This document shows, one piece after another, positions 17,101 through 25,902 of a DNA stretch of 64,000 nt (its first letter is position 1; the number at the start of each line of letters is the position of its first letter). The notes below the pieces were generated by a model that saw nothing but the letters and a program-made list of their open reading frames with translations, searched no databases and was not told the DNA's origin. The stretch is from JALHFZ01 sp963674625 (GTDB taxonomy: Bacteria; Synergistota; Synergistia; Synergistales; Aminobacteriaceae), in NCBI GenBank assembly GCA_963674625.2, contig CAXXXO010000001.1, forward strand, positions 124,001 through 188,000, in the 5' to 3' direction. A program made the translations under genes and the position numbers.

Positions 17101-18420
17101 TCAGACCGCCCGCCGGCCGATGAAGTAGCAGGTGAACCCCTGGCGCTTCATCTCGGCCGGGGAGTACTGGTTTCTTCCGTCGAAGATCAGGGGGCTCGCA
17201 AGGAGTTCCCTGATCTTTTTGAAATCGGGCTGCTTGTAGATGTCCCATTCGGTGACCAGGACGAGGGCGTCCGCCCCGTTCACGGCGTCGTACTGGTTGT
17301 TCACGTAGATCACCCCGGGAAGGTCTCCGAGGGCCCGTCGTGTCTCTTCCATGGCCTTGGGGTCGTGGGCCTGCACCCTCGCTCCGGCGGCGGCGAGATC
17401 CATGATGAGCGACTGGGCCGGTGCTTCCCGGACGTCGGAGGTCTTCGGTTTGAAGGAGAGCCCCCAGATGCCTATGGTGCGTCCCTTCAGGGAGCCGAAG
17501 TGGCGCAGGATCTTGCCGAAGAGGACGTGCTTCTGCCGTTCGTTGACTTCCTCCACGGCGCGGAGGATCTCCATCTCGTGCCCCTCAAGCCGGGCGAACT
17601 CCCGGAGGGCCCGGACGTCCTTGGGGAAGCAGGAGCCGCCGAAGCCGCACCCCGCGGACAGAAAGGAGTAGCCTATCCGCGAGTCGGACCCCATCCCCAT
17701 GCGGACTTTCTCCACGTCGGCGCCGACCCGCTCGCACACCGAGGCGATCTCGTTCATGAAGGAGATGCGGGTGGCGAGCATGGCGTTGGCCGCGTATTTC
17801 GTCATCTCAGACGACCGGATGTCCATGAAGAGAACCTTCTCGGAGGGAAGAAAGCTGTAGAGCTCCCCCATGATCTCGGCGGAACGCTCGCAGTCCACCC
17901 CTGCGACGACCCGGTCGGGCTCGAGAAAATCCCGGACTGCCGCTCCCTCCCGGAGAAATTCGGGATTGGAGGCCACGGCGAAGGGGATGTCCGCCCCCCG
18001 TTTGTCCAGCTCTTCCGAAACCGTCTTCCGGACGAACTCGCAGGTATTGACCGGCACGGTGGATTTCACCACCACGAGCTTGTACTCCTCCATGGACTGC
18101 CCGATCGTCCTGGCCACGGCCTCCACAGCGCAGAGATCTGCCCCGCCCCCTTCGAGAGAGGGGGTTCCCACGGTGATGAAGCAGATAAGGGCGTCCTTCA
18201 GGGACGAGGCAAGGTCCGTGGAGAAGGAGAGGCGCCCCGCCTCCAGATTGTTCCCGATGATCTCCTCGAGGCCCGGTTCGTAGAAGGGAACTTCCCCCCG
18301 GGAGAGGGATTCGATCTTTTCTGCGTTCGTATCGACGCAGACCACGTCGTTTCCGAATTTCGCGAGGCAGACGCCGGTGACGAGGCCGACATAGCCCGTT
18401 CCTACCACGGTGAGCTTCAT
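17101..18420 (-). CDS. ugd: UDP-glucose 6-dehydrogenase
   Basis: A 439-residue enzyme that oxidises UDP-glucose to UDP-glucuronate with two NAD+, supplying the precursor for aminoarabinose. The NAD-binding GTGYVGLVTG is at residues 6-15. The catalytic cysteine is near residue 264 in GCGFGGSCFPKD, and the C-terminal UDP-binding segment GLSFKPKTSDVREAP is present. ATG at 18420 is chosen because GGAGGAGG lies just upstream and it overlaps the arnD stop (ATGA), so the two are coupled. Context ties it to the L-Ara4N pathway encoded by the preceding genes. Confidence 0.95.
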   Translation of the reverse strand: MKLTVVGTGYVGLVTGVCLAKFGNDVVCVDTNAEKIESLSRGEVPFYEPGLEEIIGNNLEAGRLSFSTDLASSLKDALICFITVGTPSLEGGGADLCAVEAVARTIGQSMEEYKLVVVKSTVPVNTCEFVRKTVSEELDKRGADIPFAVASNPEFLREGAAVRDFLEPDRVVAGVDCERSAEIMGELYSFLPSEKVLFMDIRSSEMTKYAANAMLATRISFMNEIASVCERVGADVEKVRMGMGSDSRIGYSFLSAGCGFGGSCFPKDVRALREFARLEGHEMEILRAVEEVNERQKHVLFGKILRHFGSLKGRTIGIWGLSFKPKTSDVREAPAQSLIMDLAAAGARVQAHDPKAMEETRRALGDLPGVIYVNNQYDAVNGADALVLVTEWDIYKQPDFKKIRELLASPLIFDGRNQYSPAEMKRQGFTCYFIGRRAV

Positions 18421-19343
18421 GCTTTTTCCTCCTCCCGGGAGCAGCGCTGAAGGGCCACCGTTCCCGAACGGCCTTCCATGGTCCCGGGCTCCACGGAGCA
18501 GATGTGGGGCAGGGCTTTGGCCAGGGACTGTTCGAGGGCGATGTCGCTGAGGGTGCGGAATTTCACCCCTCTGTCCCGGCACCGGTCCAGCAGTTTTTCG
18601 AAAAGGGCGCTCTGGCTCCTCCCCTCCATCTCCGCGTGGATCGTGTGGACGTTCAGCCCCGGCCTGAGAAGATCCATGTAGTGATCGGGGATTTTCTCCG
18701 GGGGAAGCCCTTCCCTTCCGTAGATCTCGTCGAGGGTGGGGAGGGTCGTGGGGATCTGGAGGGTCTTAAAGGTCCTCTTTTCCATCCGGGGAAGAAAGGT
18801 GTACCCCCGGCCCCGGGTATCGCTGCAGTAGTCGAAATCCAGTTCATCCTGGACGGCAAGGCTGTCGGCGGTGACCTGCCATCCCGGGGCGGCGCAGCTC
18901 TTCGCCCGCCTTCCGCCATAGCGTTCGAAGAGGTCGAGAGCCCTTGAAAAGTCATCCCTGATCTCTTCGGGGGTCAGGCGGGGGAGGCAGTCCTGCCACT
19001 TCACGTGGTCCCAGCAGTGGACGCCGCAGTCGTGCCCCTCGTCGAGGGAGCGGAGAAAAATGCCCGGCTCCGTCGGGACGATGGGGGGGGCCGGCAGAAG
19101 GGTTCCGTAGAGAAGAGTGCGGAGACCGTAGGTGGAGGGGGCTCGGGTGCGGATCATCTTTTTGACGAACCCTTTGCGGAAGATCCGGCGGAGGGCCTTT
19201 CCCGAGTTGTCCGGCCCGAAGGAGAAGAAGAGGGAGGCGGAGATCTTTCTTTGCCGGAATATTTCAAGCAGTCGGGGGACACCTTCCCGGTATCCCGTGA
19301 GAGTGTCTACATCCGTCTTGAGGACGAGGGTAATTTCCGACAC
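18417..19343 (-). CDS. arnD: 4-deoxy-4-formamido-L-arabinose-phosphoundecaprenol deformylase (ArnD)
   Basis: A 308-residue polysaccharide-deacetylase-fold enzyme. It keeps the ArnD landmarks: KTDVDTLTGYREGVP at the N-terminus with metal-ligand Asp, HCWDHVKWQD with the metal histidines, SCAAPGWQVT and a C-terminal HTIHAEMEG. ArnD removes the formyl group from undecaprenyl-phosphate-Ara4FN before transfer to lipid A. It is immediately downstream of the ArnA decarboxylase-type gene with no gap and overlaps ugd. A 30-residue tail after the conserved domain looks nonessential. Confidence 0.9.
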   Translation of the reverse strand: MSEITLVLKTDVDTLTGYREGVPRLLEIFRQRKISASLFFSFGPDNSGKALRRIFRKGFVKKMIRTRAPSTYGLRTLLYGTLLPAPPIVPTEPGIFLRSLDEGHDCGVHCWDHVKWQDCLPRLTPEEIRDDFSRALDLFERYGGRRAKSCAAPGWQVTADSLAVQDELDFDYCSDTRGRGYTFLPRMEKRTFKTLQIPTTLPTLDEIYGREGLPPEKIPDHYMDLLRPGLNVHTIHAEMEGRSQSALFEKLLDRCRDRGVKFRTLSDIALEQSLAKALPHICSVEPGTMEGRSGTVALQRCSREEEKA

Positions 19344-20366
19344 TTATCTTCCCCCCGGCTGCTCCGCAAAACTCGCGATGGTCAGGGCGACTGCCTCGCG
19401 GAGGGGGACCTTGGGAGTCCAGCCGAGGGCGGCGCCGATGGCCTCGATGGAGGGAATGCGGTTCTGCATGTCGTCGTAGCCGTTTCCGTAGTATTCCTCC
19501 GCGGGCATGACAGTTACCCGTGCATTGGCGGCGGCCTCAGCGAAGGCCGGAATCTCCTTCATGATGTCGATGACGAGATGGGCGAGTTCCTTTATGGAGG
19601 CGTTGTTGCCCGGGTTGCCGATATTGAAGATCTTTCCGTTGCTCGCCTGCTCGTCGGCGAGGATGGCGAGAAGAGCACTGACTCCGTCGGAGATGTGGGT
19701 GAAGCTCCGATGCTGCTCTCCGCCGTTCACCAGGGTGACGGGCCGTCCCGAGAGGATGTCGTAGACCATCTGGGTAATGGAGCGGGCGGTGCGTTCCTCG
19801 GCGTCTTTGAAGGTGTCGAGCCGGGGGCCGATCCAGTTGAAGGGGCGGAAGAGGGTGTAGCGGAGGCCCCGCTCCTGGCCGTAGGCGGCGATGACCCGGT
19901 CGAGCATCTGTTTGCCGCAGCTGTAGATCCACCGCATCCGGTTGATGGGGCCGACGATGAGGGGACTTTCGTCCTCCGTCAGGACGGTGTCGGTGCTCAT
20001 TCCGTAGACCTCCGACGTGGAGGGGAAGACCACCCGCTTTTTAGCCTCCACGCACATGCGCACGATCTTGAGATTCTGCTCGAAGTCGAGCTCGAAGGTC
20101 CACAGGGGCTTGCTGAGATAGTAGGCAGGCTTGGCGATCCCCGCGAGGGGAAGGACCACATCGCTCCGTTCCACCGCTTTTTTCATCCACTCGTCGGCGG
20201 TGAAGATGTCTCCCCTGGTGAATGTGAAGGCGGGATTGCTCCCGAAATGGCTGATGCTGCTGTCCGTGAGGTCGAAGGCGTCGATGGTCCAGTCCGTGTT
20301 TTCGAGAATGGCAGCGATGAGATGGGACCCGATGAAGCCGTTCGCCCCGAGAATAAGTATGTGCAT
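19344..20366 (-). CDS. UDP-glucuronate decarboxylase (ArnA C-terminal-domain type)
   Basis: A 340-residue SDR enzyme equal to the dehydrogenase/decarboxylase half of E. coli ArnA. It has GANGFIGSH at residues 7-15, STSEVYGMS, WIYSCGKQ with the Tyr-x-x-x-Lys pair, and FRPFNWIGPRLD. These match the ArnA C-terminal domain closely, including a late Arg (MQNRIPS). It would convert UDP-glucuronate to UDP-4-keto-pentose. In E. coli this domain is fused to the formyltransferase; here the two are separate genes in the same operon. ATG at 20366 has GGGGAGG upstream. Confidence 0.9.
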   Translation of the reverse strand: MHILILGANGFIGSHLIAAILENTDWTIDAFDLTDSSISHFGSNPAFTFTRGDIFTADEWMKKAVERSDVVLPLAGIAKPAYYLSKPLWTFELDFEQNLKIVRMCVEAKKRVVFPSTSEVYGMSTDTVLTEDESPLIVGPINRMRWIYSCGKQMLDRVIAAYGQERGLRYTLFRPFNWIGPRLDTFKDAEERTARSITQMVYDILSGRPVTLVNGGEQHRSFTHISDGVSALLAILADEQASNGKIFNIGNPGNNASIKELAHLVIDIMKEIPAFAEAAANARVTVMPAEEYYGNGYDDMQNRIPSIEAIGAALGWTPKVPLREAVALTIASFAEQPGGR

Positions 20367-20475
20367 TGTGTTACCTCCCCAAGTGTTTCTTTTCTGGCAA
20401 TGAAACCCCGTGCAGTATATCACGAAACAAAATCCTGAAAAGACTGTTCCTCAGGCCCGATAGGCAGCTTTGAAA

Positions 20476-20491
20476 CCCGCCCGATGGCGGG
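20476..20491 (-). other. Small hairpin between the two arnA-type genes
   Basis: CCCGCC/GGCGGG with a four-base loop, followed on the minus strand by GTTTC-type sequence. It lies in the 130-base gap between the formyltransferase and decarboxylase genes. It is too short to call a terminator; it might modulate relative expression. Confidence 0.3.
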
Positions 20492-20499
20492 AATGAAGG

Positions 20500-21423
20500 T
20501 CAGTCTCCCAGAACCTCGCCGGGATGGAGTTTTCCTGAGATTTCCCTGCCGGGTCCTTCATCCTCTCCCTCCCACTGGGCGGAGAGGATGTTCAGCGTGC
20601 CCTCTCCGCAGGCCACCCGGAAGGGGGAAAGGGAGAGCACTGTGCCGGGTGGAATTCCTTCCGCATGCTTTTGCCCGGGAAGGACCTTCCAGAGGAAGAG
20701 CTTCCGCCCTCCCGCAGCGGTAAAGGCTCCGGGAAAAGGATGGGTGACCGCCCGCACGAGGTTGTAGATCTCGAGGGAGCTCTGCCCCCAGCGGATCCGT
20801 CCGTCCCCGGGGGTCCGCCGGCCGAACAGGGTCGCATCCTCCTCCCTCTGGGGCGTCCGGGCCGGTTTCCCCTCCGCTATGGAGGGCAGGTTTCGCCTCA
20901 GGACGAGCCGCGCCGCTTCGGCCACCTTCCGGGAGACCTCGAAGGCGGTATCCGTAAAGAGAATGGGCACCGACTGCCGGTCCACGATGTCCCCGGCGTC
21001 GGCCCGCTTCGTCATGAAGTGCAGGGTGGCCCCCGTCTCCGTCTCCCCCTTCAGCACGGCCCAGTTGACGCAGGCCCGCCCCCGGTATTTCGGCAGGAGG
21101 GAACCGTGGATGTTGAAGGCACCCTTCGGAGGGATGGCAAGAAACCTTTCAGGGATCATGCTTCGGTAATAAAAGGAAAAAATAGCGTCCGGCCCGAGGG
21201 ACCGTACCAGGGCATACTCTTCGTCCCCGAGCATGGAGGGGGTGTGCACGGGAATGCCCTTTTTTCCCGCGAGTTTCGCCACGGAGGGGAACCACTGTTC
21301 CTCCTTCGGGTCGTCCCCGCAGGTGAAAAGGGCCTTCACGGACAATCCCGCTTCCAGCAGCTCCATGAGACAGAGATACCCCACCTCGCTGTAGGCGAAG
21401 ACCACCGCAGTGAGGTCAGTCAT
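20500..21423 (-). CDS. UDP-Ara4N formyltransferase (ArnA N-terminal-domain type)
   Basis: A 307-residue formyltransferase-fold enzyme. The catalytic triad of the ArnA formyltransferase domain is present: Asn104 and His106 in NIHGSLLPKYRG and Asp142 in ADAGDIV. It should transfer formyl from 10-formyl-tetrahydrofolate to UDP-L-Ara4N. Length and motifs cover only the N-terminal half of E. coli ArnA, so this is the unfused form. ATG at 21423 overlaps the arnC stop by 8 bases; GGAGAG precedes it. Methionyl-tRNA formyltransferase is a relative but the arn context decides. Confidence 0.88.
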   Translation of the reverse strand: MTDLTAVVFAYSEVGYLCLMELLEAGLSVKALFTCGDDPKEEQWFPSVAKLAGKKGIPVHTPSMLGDEEYALVRSLGPDAIFSFYYRSMIPERFLAIPPKGAFNIHGSLLPKYRGRACVNWAVLKGETETGATLHFMTKRADAGDIVDRQSVPILFTDTAFEVSRKVAEAARLVLRRNLPSIAEGKPARTPQREEDATLFGRRTPGDGRIRWGQSSLEIYNLVRAVTHPFPGAFTAAGGRKLFLWKVLPGQKHAEGIPPGTVLSLSPFRVACGEGTLNILSAQWEGEDEGPGREISGKLHPGEVLGD

Positions 21424-22354
21424 TCTTCCATTCTCTCCGGATGACGTACCGGGGGCGCTTGCGGACCTCGACGTAAATCCGGCCGATATATTCACCCGTG
21501 ATCCCCACGCAGAACATTGTGATCCCCATGAGGAAGAAGTTGATGTTCAGAAGGGTGAAGACTCCTTCGGCCTCCGGTCCGACGACGATGCGGCGGAGGA
21601 GGAGGAAGAGGCCAAAGAGAAAGCTGAGGACCGAGACAACGATCCCCATCATGGTGACCACCTGGAGGGGAAAGAGGGAAAAGCCCGTCATGAGGTCGAA
21701 GTTCAGACGGATGAGCCGGAAAAAGCTGTATTTGGACGTGCCGTGCTCCCGTTCGCTGTGCCCCACGGGGATTTCCACGGGGTTCACAGCGAACTTCTGG
21801 GCCAGGGCGGGAATGAAGGTGGTGGTCTCGCAGCTCGAGTTGATGATCTCGATGATGTCCCGCCGGTATCCCCGGAGCATGCAGCCGTAGTCGCTGAGCT
21901 TGAGTCCGGTAATTCTGTTCGTTATGGAGTTGACCATCTTCGAGGCCATCTTCCGGAAGCGGGGGTCCTGGCGGTTCTGCCGGACCGTCCCCACCACGTC
22001 GTGCCCTTCGTCGATTTTCTGCACGATCCGGGGGATCTCCTCGGGAGGGTTCTGCAGGTCCGCGTCGAGGGTGATGATTATCTCCCCCCGGGCTTTGTCG
22101 AACCCCGCCATTATGGCCATATGCTGGCCGAAGTTGCCGTTGAAGTCGATGATCCTCACTGTTTTCGGATTAGCCTTGTAGAATGAATAGAGCATTTTGA
22201 GGGAATCATCTCTGCTGCCGTCGTTGACGAAGATCATCTCGAAGGGGCGGTTCAGCCCTTCGAGGGTCGTGAGCAGGCGGGGGAAAAGATGGGGCAGAGA
22301 ATCCTCTTCATTGTAGACCGGTACGATCACCGAGACGAGACGCGCTTCCGTCAT
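21416..22354 (-). CDS. arnC: Undecaprenyl-phosphate 4-deoxy-4-formamido-L-arabinose transferase (ArnC)
   Basis: A 312-residue GT2 family glycosyltransferase. The N-terminal catalytic domain has VSVIVPVYNEE, FVNDGSRDDS and TLDADLQNPPEE, where the Asp-x-Asp binds the metal-nucleotide. Two membrane helices lie in the C-terminal third (around 230-255 and 270-295), followed by IYVEVRKRPRY. ArnC attaches Ara4-formamido to undecaprenyl phosphate at the inner membrane. It sits between arnT and the formyltransferase gene on the same strand. Confidence 0.92.
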   Translation of the reverse strand: MTEARLVSVIVPVYNEEDSLPHLFPRLLTTLEGLNRPFEMIFVNDGSRDDSLKMLYSFYKANPKTVRIIDFNGNFGQHMAIMAGFDKARGEIIITLDADLQNPPEEIPRIVQKIDEGHDVVGTVRQNRQDPRFRKMASKMVNSITNRITGLKLSDYGCMLRGYRRDIIEIINSSCETTTFIPALAQKFAVNPVEIPVGHSEREHGTSKYSFFRLIRLNFDLMTGFSLFPLQVVTMMGIVVSVLSFLFGLFLLLRRIVVGPEAEGVFTLLNINFFLMGITMFCVGITGEYIGRIYVEVRKRPRYVIRREWKND

Positions 22355-22389
22355 TTGAACATCTCCTTAAAAAAATGCATTTTCCAGAC

Positions 22390-24048
22390 TCACGGTTTGT
22401 TCACGAGGACGAGCCGTTTTGCCGTCTCGGCGGCCGGCTCGAGGGAGGAGAGGCCGAGAAGGCCCGCCGCCTGTTCTCTTCTGTCCCGGTCGAGAACAAG
22501 GATGACCCGCCTGTCCCCCGTCCAGAGAGCCTTCATTTCGGATCCCTTGAGAAACCAGGACGGGTCCGTCTCCCGGGCGGCTCCGAAGGCAAGTTCTCCC
22601 AGGTAGTCTATCAGGACGATCCGACGCTTGAGGTAGAAAGGGAGCCCCTGGTCGTAGTTTCCGTACTGGGCGAGAATATCCCCCTCCTTCTGAAGAGGGG
22701 CGATGACCCCTGCGAGCTGACGGGCGGTCAGAAGGCCGTCGTAGAGGATGAAGAGCCTCCTGAAGGCGAACATATCGGCGAAGGCCAGCAGACAGAGGAA
22801 GAGGGCCAGAGCCCGGAACTGCCGTTTCCTGTAGAAATGCCATCCCGCGGCGAGGAAGGCGGTGAGGCCCAGGGCCACCGGAAGGGCATAGGGGAGCAGC
22901 CGGGAGGAGGGAAGGCGGTCATTGAAGAAAGGGTAGAGCAGAAGGGCCGCTATGAAGGGAAGGAGGGCGGCGGAACTCCACAGAAGAAACCGCCTGGTGC
23001 CGGCAGCGTCTTTTTCGGCCACAAGCCTGGCGAGAAGCTTCCCCATGAGGATGGCAAGGGGAGGAAAGACCGGGACGATATAGGGGACGAGCTTCGAGCT
23101 CGAAAGGGAGAAAAAGAGGAAGATCACGGCGAACCATAGAAAAAGGAAGAGTTCGCTCTGCCGGCCCTTGGCGAGAGAGCGCCAGGAAAAGAGCTTTACC
23201 GACCGCAGAGCCCCGGGAAGAAGCCCCGTCCAGGGGAAAAGCCCTGCGAGCAGAATGGGGATAAAGAACCAGAAGGGTTCGTACCGGCCGTGCATCTTCG
23301 TGGCGTAGCGGAGAAAATGCTCCTGCACGAAGAAGAAATAGAAGAAATCGGCGTTCCGGCGGCAGACCTCGACGAACCAGGGGAGGACGAGGGCGAAAAA
23401 GAGGATGATCCCCGGCAGGTAGAGGGCAGAGCGGGGAATGGACCAGCGGCGGGTGAGAATCATGTACCAGAAGATGATCCCTCCGGGAAGGACGATCCCC
23501 ACGAGCCCCTTCGTGAGGATGGCCAGGGCCATCCCGGCGTAGAAGAGCAGGTAGTACCGGCGGTCTTTCTCAAGGCCGAGAAAGAAACCCGTCATGGCCA
23601 TGGTGAGGAAGAAGGAGAGGGGCATATCGGTGATGTTGATCTGCCCGACGGTGAAGTAGACGAGGCTCGTGGCCAGAATTGCCGAGGAGAGAAGAGCCGT
23701 CTCTCTTCCGTAGAGAAACCGGGCCAGCATCCAGGTGAAGAGAACTCCCCCGAGTGCGAGGAGAGCCGGCCAGAATCGGGAGGCGAATTCATTTTCGCCG
23801 AAAAGGGCGAAAGCCCCGGCGGTCAGCCAGTAGGAGAGGACGGGTTTTTCGAAGTATTTCACGTAGTTGAGCCTCGGGGTAATGAAATCCCCCGTCTCGA
23901 GCATTTCCCGGGGGATCTCGGAATAGCGTCCCTCGTCCGGTTCGAGCAGGCCGTGATTGCCGAGTCCGCCGAAATAGAGGGCGAGGGAGAGAAGCGCAAA
24001 GAGCAGAACCAGGACTTTCCACGGAGTTTGCGAAGAAGACACACCCAT
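22390..24048 (-). CDS. arnT: Lipid A aminoarabinose transferase (ArnT, GT83)
   Basis: A 552-residue polytopic membrane glycosyltransferase with about 12 helices. The first periplasmic loop carries LLEPDEGRYSEIPREML, the conserved acidic motif of the family, and KYFEKPVLSYW follows. The long C-terminal soluble part (about 430-552) is typical. ArnT moves L-Ara4N from undecaprenyl phosphate to lipid A phosphates, lowering the negative surface charge and giving resistance to polymyxin and cationic peptides. It is the first gene of the minus-strand arn operon. AAAGG precedes ATG at 24048. A general GT83 mannosyltransferase is the alternative. Confidence 0.92.
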   Translation of the reverse strand: MGVSSSQTPWKVLVLLFALLSLALYFGGLGNHGLLEPDEGRYSEIPREMLETGDFITPRLNYVKYFEKPVLSYWLTAGAFALFGENEFASRFWPALLALGGVLFTWMLARFLYGRETALLSSAILATSLVYFTVGQINITDMPLSFFLTMAMTGFFLGLEKDRRYYLLFYAGMALAILTKGLVGIVLPGGIIFWYMILTRRWSIPRSALYLPGIILFFALVLPWFVEVCRRNADFFYFFFVQEHFLRYATKMHGRYEPFWFFIPILLAGLFPWTGLLPGALRSVKLFSWRSLAKGRQSELFLFLWFAVIFLFFSLSSSKLVPYIVPVFPPLAILMGKLLARLVAEKDAAGTRRFLLWSSAALLPFIAALLLYPFFNDRLPSSRLLPYALPVALGLTAFLAAGWHFYRKRQFRALALFLCLLAFADMFAFRRLFILYDGLLTARQLAGVIAPLQKEGDILAQYGNYDQGLPFYLKRRIVLIDYLGELAFGAARETDPSWFLKGSEMKALWTGDRRVILVLDRDRREQAAGLLGLSSLEPAAETAKRLVLVNKP

Positions 24049-24185
24049 CGTACCTTTCTTCCAAAAAATTCATCCCTCAATTTTACATGAAACCCTTCTT
24101 TTGTGGGAAAAAATTATGAGCAGGCGAAATTTGTCTCCCTCTCGGAACGCCGTCGGCTGCACTTTCTCAACCCGCTGATTTACAG

Positions 24186-24191
24186 TATAAT
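24186..24191 (+). promoter_or_regulatory. TATAAT -10 element before the ArnE-like gene
   Basis: A perfect TATAAT about 33 bases before the ATG of the small transporter gene. The -35 region (TTTCTC at 17 bases) is weak. This stretch is the divergent spacer with arnT. Confidence 0.45.
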
Positions 24192-24223
24192 CCCCCTGAC
24201 GAAAAAGAAAGGGGAAAGAGGAA

Positions 24224-24595
24224 ATGGACAGGCTGACTCTTCTGCTTCTCGCCGGTTCGGCGGTCTTCAACGCCACCGCGAACACCTTCATGAAGCACGC
24301 CTTCGGGGCGCAGCATGACCTGCTGGACGGCGGGGCGGTGCAGGCGGTGCTCAAAATCATCCTGAATCCCTGGGCAGCGGCGGGGGTGGGATGCTTCGGG
24401 GTCTCCTTCGTCTTTCTGAGCGCGGCCCTCACCAGAACTGACCTCTCCGTGGCCTATCCCCTGATGGCGGGGATGGTCTTTCTTCTGATCCTCGCCGTCT
24501 CCGTCTTATTTTTCTCGGAAGACGTCAATGTCTGGCGTATCGCCGGAATGGGAGCCATCCTCGCGGGGATCTGGATCATCTCCGTGAAGGGTTGA
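24224..24595 (+). CDS. EmrE/ArnE-like four-helix membrane transporter
   Basis: A 123-residue small multidrug resistance (SMR)-fold protein with four predicted helices. The C-terminal half, LSVAYPLMAGMVFLLIL then RIAGMGAILAGIWII, matches the EmrE/ArnE pattern. The essential proton/drug-coupling Glu14 of EmrE aligns with Asn16 here (AVFNATANTFMK), so drug/proton antiport is unlikely. The gene is divergent from arnT by 175 bases. This supports a role like ArnE/ArnF, which flip undecaprenyl-phosphate-Ara4N across the inner membrane. ArnE and ArnF work as a pair, and no second small subunit is seen nearby; a homodimer is possible. Confidence 0.78.
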   Translation: MDRLTLLLLAGSAVFNATANTFMKHAFGAQHDLLDGGAVQAVLKIILNPWAAAGVGCFGVSFVFLSAALTRTDLSVAYPLMAGMVFLLILAVSVLFFSEDVNVWRIAGMGAILAGIWIISVKG

Positions 24596-24626
24596 AACAT
24601 AAACACAATAGAGGAGGAGAATTATC

Positions 24627-25820
24627 ATGAACATTGAGTCCCTGCGGGAAAAGGCCGGCGAGCTGTCGTCCGAGATCATTGAAATCCGCCACAGGTTTCA
24701 TGCCCACCCGGAACTGCCCTGGAAGGAGACCGAGACGTCCCGCTTCGTTGAGGAGTACCTGAGGGATCTCGGCTGCACCAATATCGTCCGGGGGTTCGGC
24801 GGAACGGAGAGCGGCGTCATGGCCGATCTCGAGGGAGGCAAGCCGGGAAAATGCGTTGCCCTGAGGGCCGATATTGATGCTCTTCCCCTGACCGAGGAGA
24901 ACGACCTGCCCTACAAGTCCGCCTGTCCGGGGGTCATGCACGCCTGCGGCCACGATGCCCATACGGCCATGCTGCTCGGGGCGGCGAAGATTTTGTCCTC
25001 CCGCAGGGAGGATTTGTGCGGAACGGTCCGCTTTCTTTTTCAGCCCGCCGAGGAGGCGGGGTACAAATCCGGCGCCCCGGCCATGATCGCGGAAGGAGCG
25101 CTGGAGGGTGTGGATGCCATCGGGGGAATCCACGTGTGGTCCCTTCTTCCTGCGGGAAAACTTGGCTACAGGACAGGGCCTCTCATGGCCTCTGCGGATA
25201 TCTGGGACCTCACGATCAGGGGAAAGGGCGGACACGGTGCCATGCCCCACAAGGCAGTTGACCCGACGGTAGCCGCCGCAACGGTAATCACGGCTCTTCA
25301 GACGGTGGTGAGCCGGGAGATCGACCCCCAGGAGACCGCCGTGGTGAGCATAGGGACCATCGAGTCCGGCACCGCCCCGAATATCATTCCCGAAACCGCC
25401 CGGATGACCGGAAACATCCGCGCCACCAGCCGGGAGGTCCGGGGAGCCATGGAGGGGATCATGCGGAGAGTGGCCGACGGCATCTGCCTTGCCCTTCGAT
25501 GCACTGCCGAGCTCGTTTATACCCCAGTATACCCCGTCACGGTGAACGAAGCTGAGACGACCGATCTGATGCGCTCCGTGGCGGAGGAGATCCTCGGAGA
25601 GGAGAACGTGGTGGAGGTCCCGATCGCCATGGGATCCGAGGACTTCAGCTACTTCGGAGAAAAGATCCCTGCGGCCTACTGCTTCCTCGGCATCGCCGAC
25701 GAAGCGAAGGGAACCCACAATCAGCACCATAACCCGCGGTTCAACGTGAATGACGACGTCCTGGCCGACGGAGCAGCCCTGATGGCCGGATTTGCGGCCC
25801 GGTACACCTGCGGAGAATAG
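24627..25820 (+). CDS. M20-family amidohydrolase
   Basis: A 397-residue metallopeptidase of the M20D (hippurate/IAA-amino acid hydrolase-like) group. The metal-binding region HACGHDAHTAM lies near residues 103-113, QPAEEAG near 140 supplies the catalytic and metal glutamates, and HNPRFNVNDD near the end gives the last His. A dimerisation lid (near 185-295, GKGGHGAMPHKAVDP) interrupts the catalytic domain. It would hydrolyse N-acyl amino acids or short peptides in the cytoplasm. AGGAGGAG precedes ATG at 24627. A 30-base perfect terminator repeat follows. Confidence 0.92.
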   Translation: MNIESLREKAGELSSEIIEIRHRFHAHPELPWKETETSRFVEEYLRDLGCTNIVRGFGGTESGVMADLEGGKPGKCVALRADIDALPLTEENDLPYKSACPGVMHACGHDAHTAMLLGAAKILSSRREDLCGTVRFLFQPAEEAGYKSGAPAMIAEGALEGVDAIGGIHVWSLLPAGKLGYRTGPLMASADIWDLTIRGKGGHGAMPHKAVDPTVAAATVITALQTVVSREIDPQETAVVSIGTIESGTAPNIIPETARMTGNIRATSREVRGAMEGIMRRVADGICLALRCTAELVYTPVYPVTVNEAETTDLMRSVAEEILGEENVVEVPIAMGSEDFSYFGEKIPAAYCFLGIADEAKGTHNQHHNPRFNVNDDVLADGAALMAGFAARYTCGE

Positions 25821-25825
25821 TCCGC

Positions 25826-25892
25826 CCCCTGAAACGAAAAGGTCAGGCCCCGGCACTCTGCTTGCCGGGGCCTGACCTTTTCGTTTCAGGGG
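25826..25892. terminator. 30-base perfect inverted repeat, bidirectional terminator
   Basis: Left arm 25826-25855 and right arm 25863-25892 are perfectly complementary with a seven-base loop. Each arm contains an A4/T4 tract. It sits between the convergent M20 and transglycosylase genes and would end transcripts from both sides. Confidence 0.75.
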
Positions 25893-25902
25893 AAGAAAGT
25901 CT

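Noticed and set aside
19005..20438. Plus-strand 477-codon frame across the ArnA decarboxylase-type gene
   Set aside because: The minus strand encodes an ArnA-like protein with intact motifs; the plus-strand reading is Gly/Asp/Glu-rich without family features.
25826..25892. Long inverted repeat as a transposon end or insertion site
   Set aside because: It sits exactly between convergent genes with a short loop and A/T tracts, has no duplicated target or transposase, and similar perfect repeats occur between other convergent genes in the window, so terminator function is simpler.
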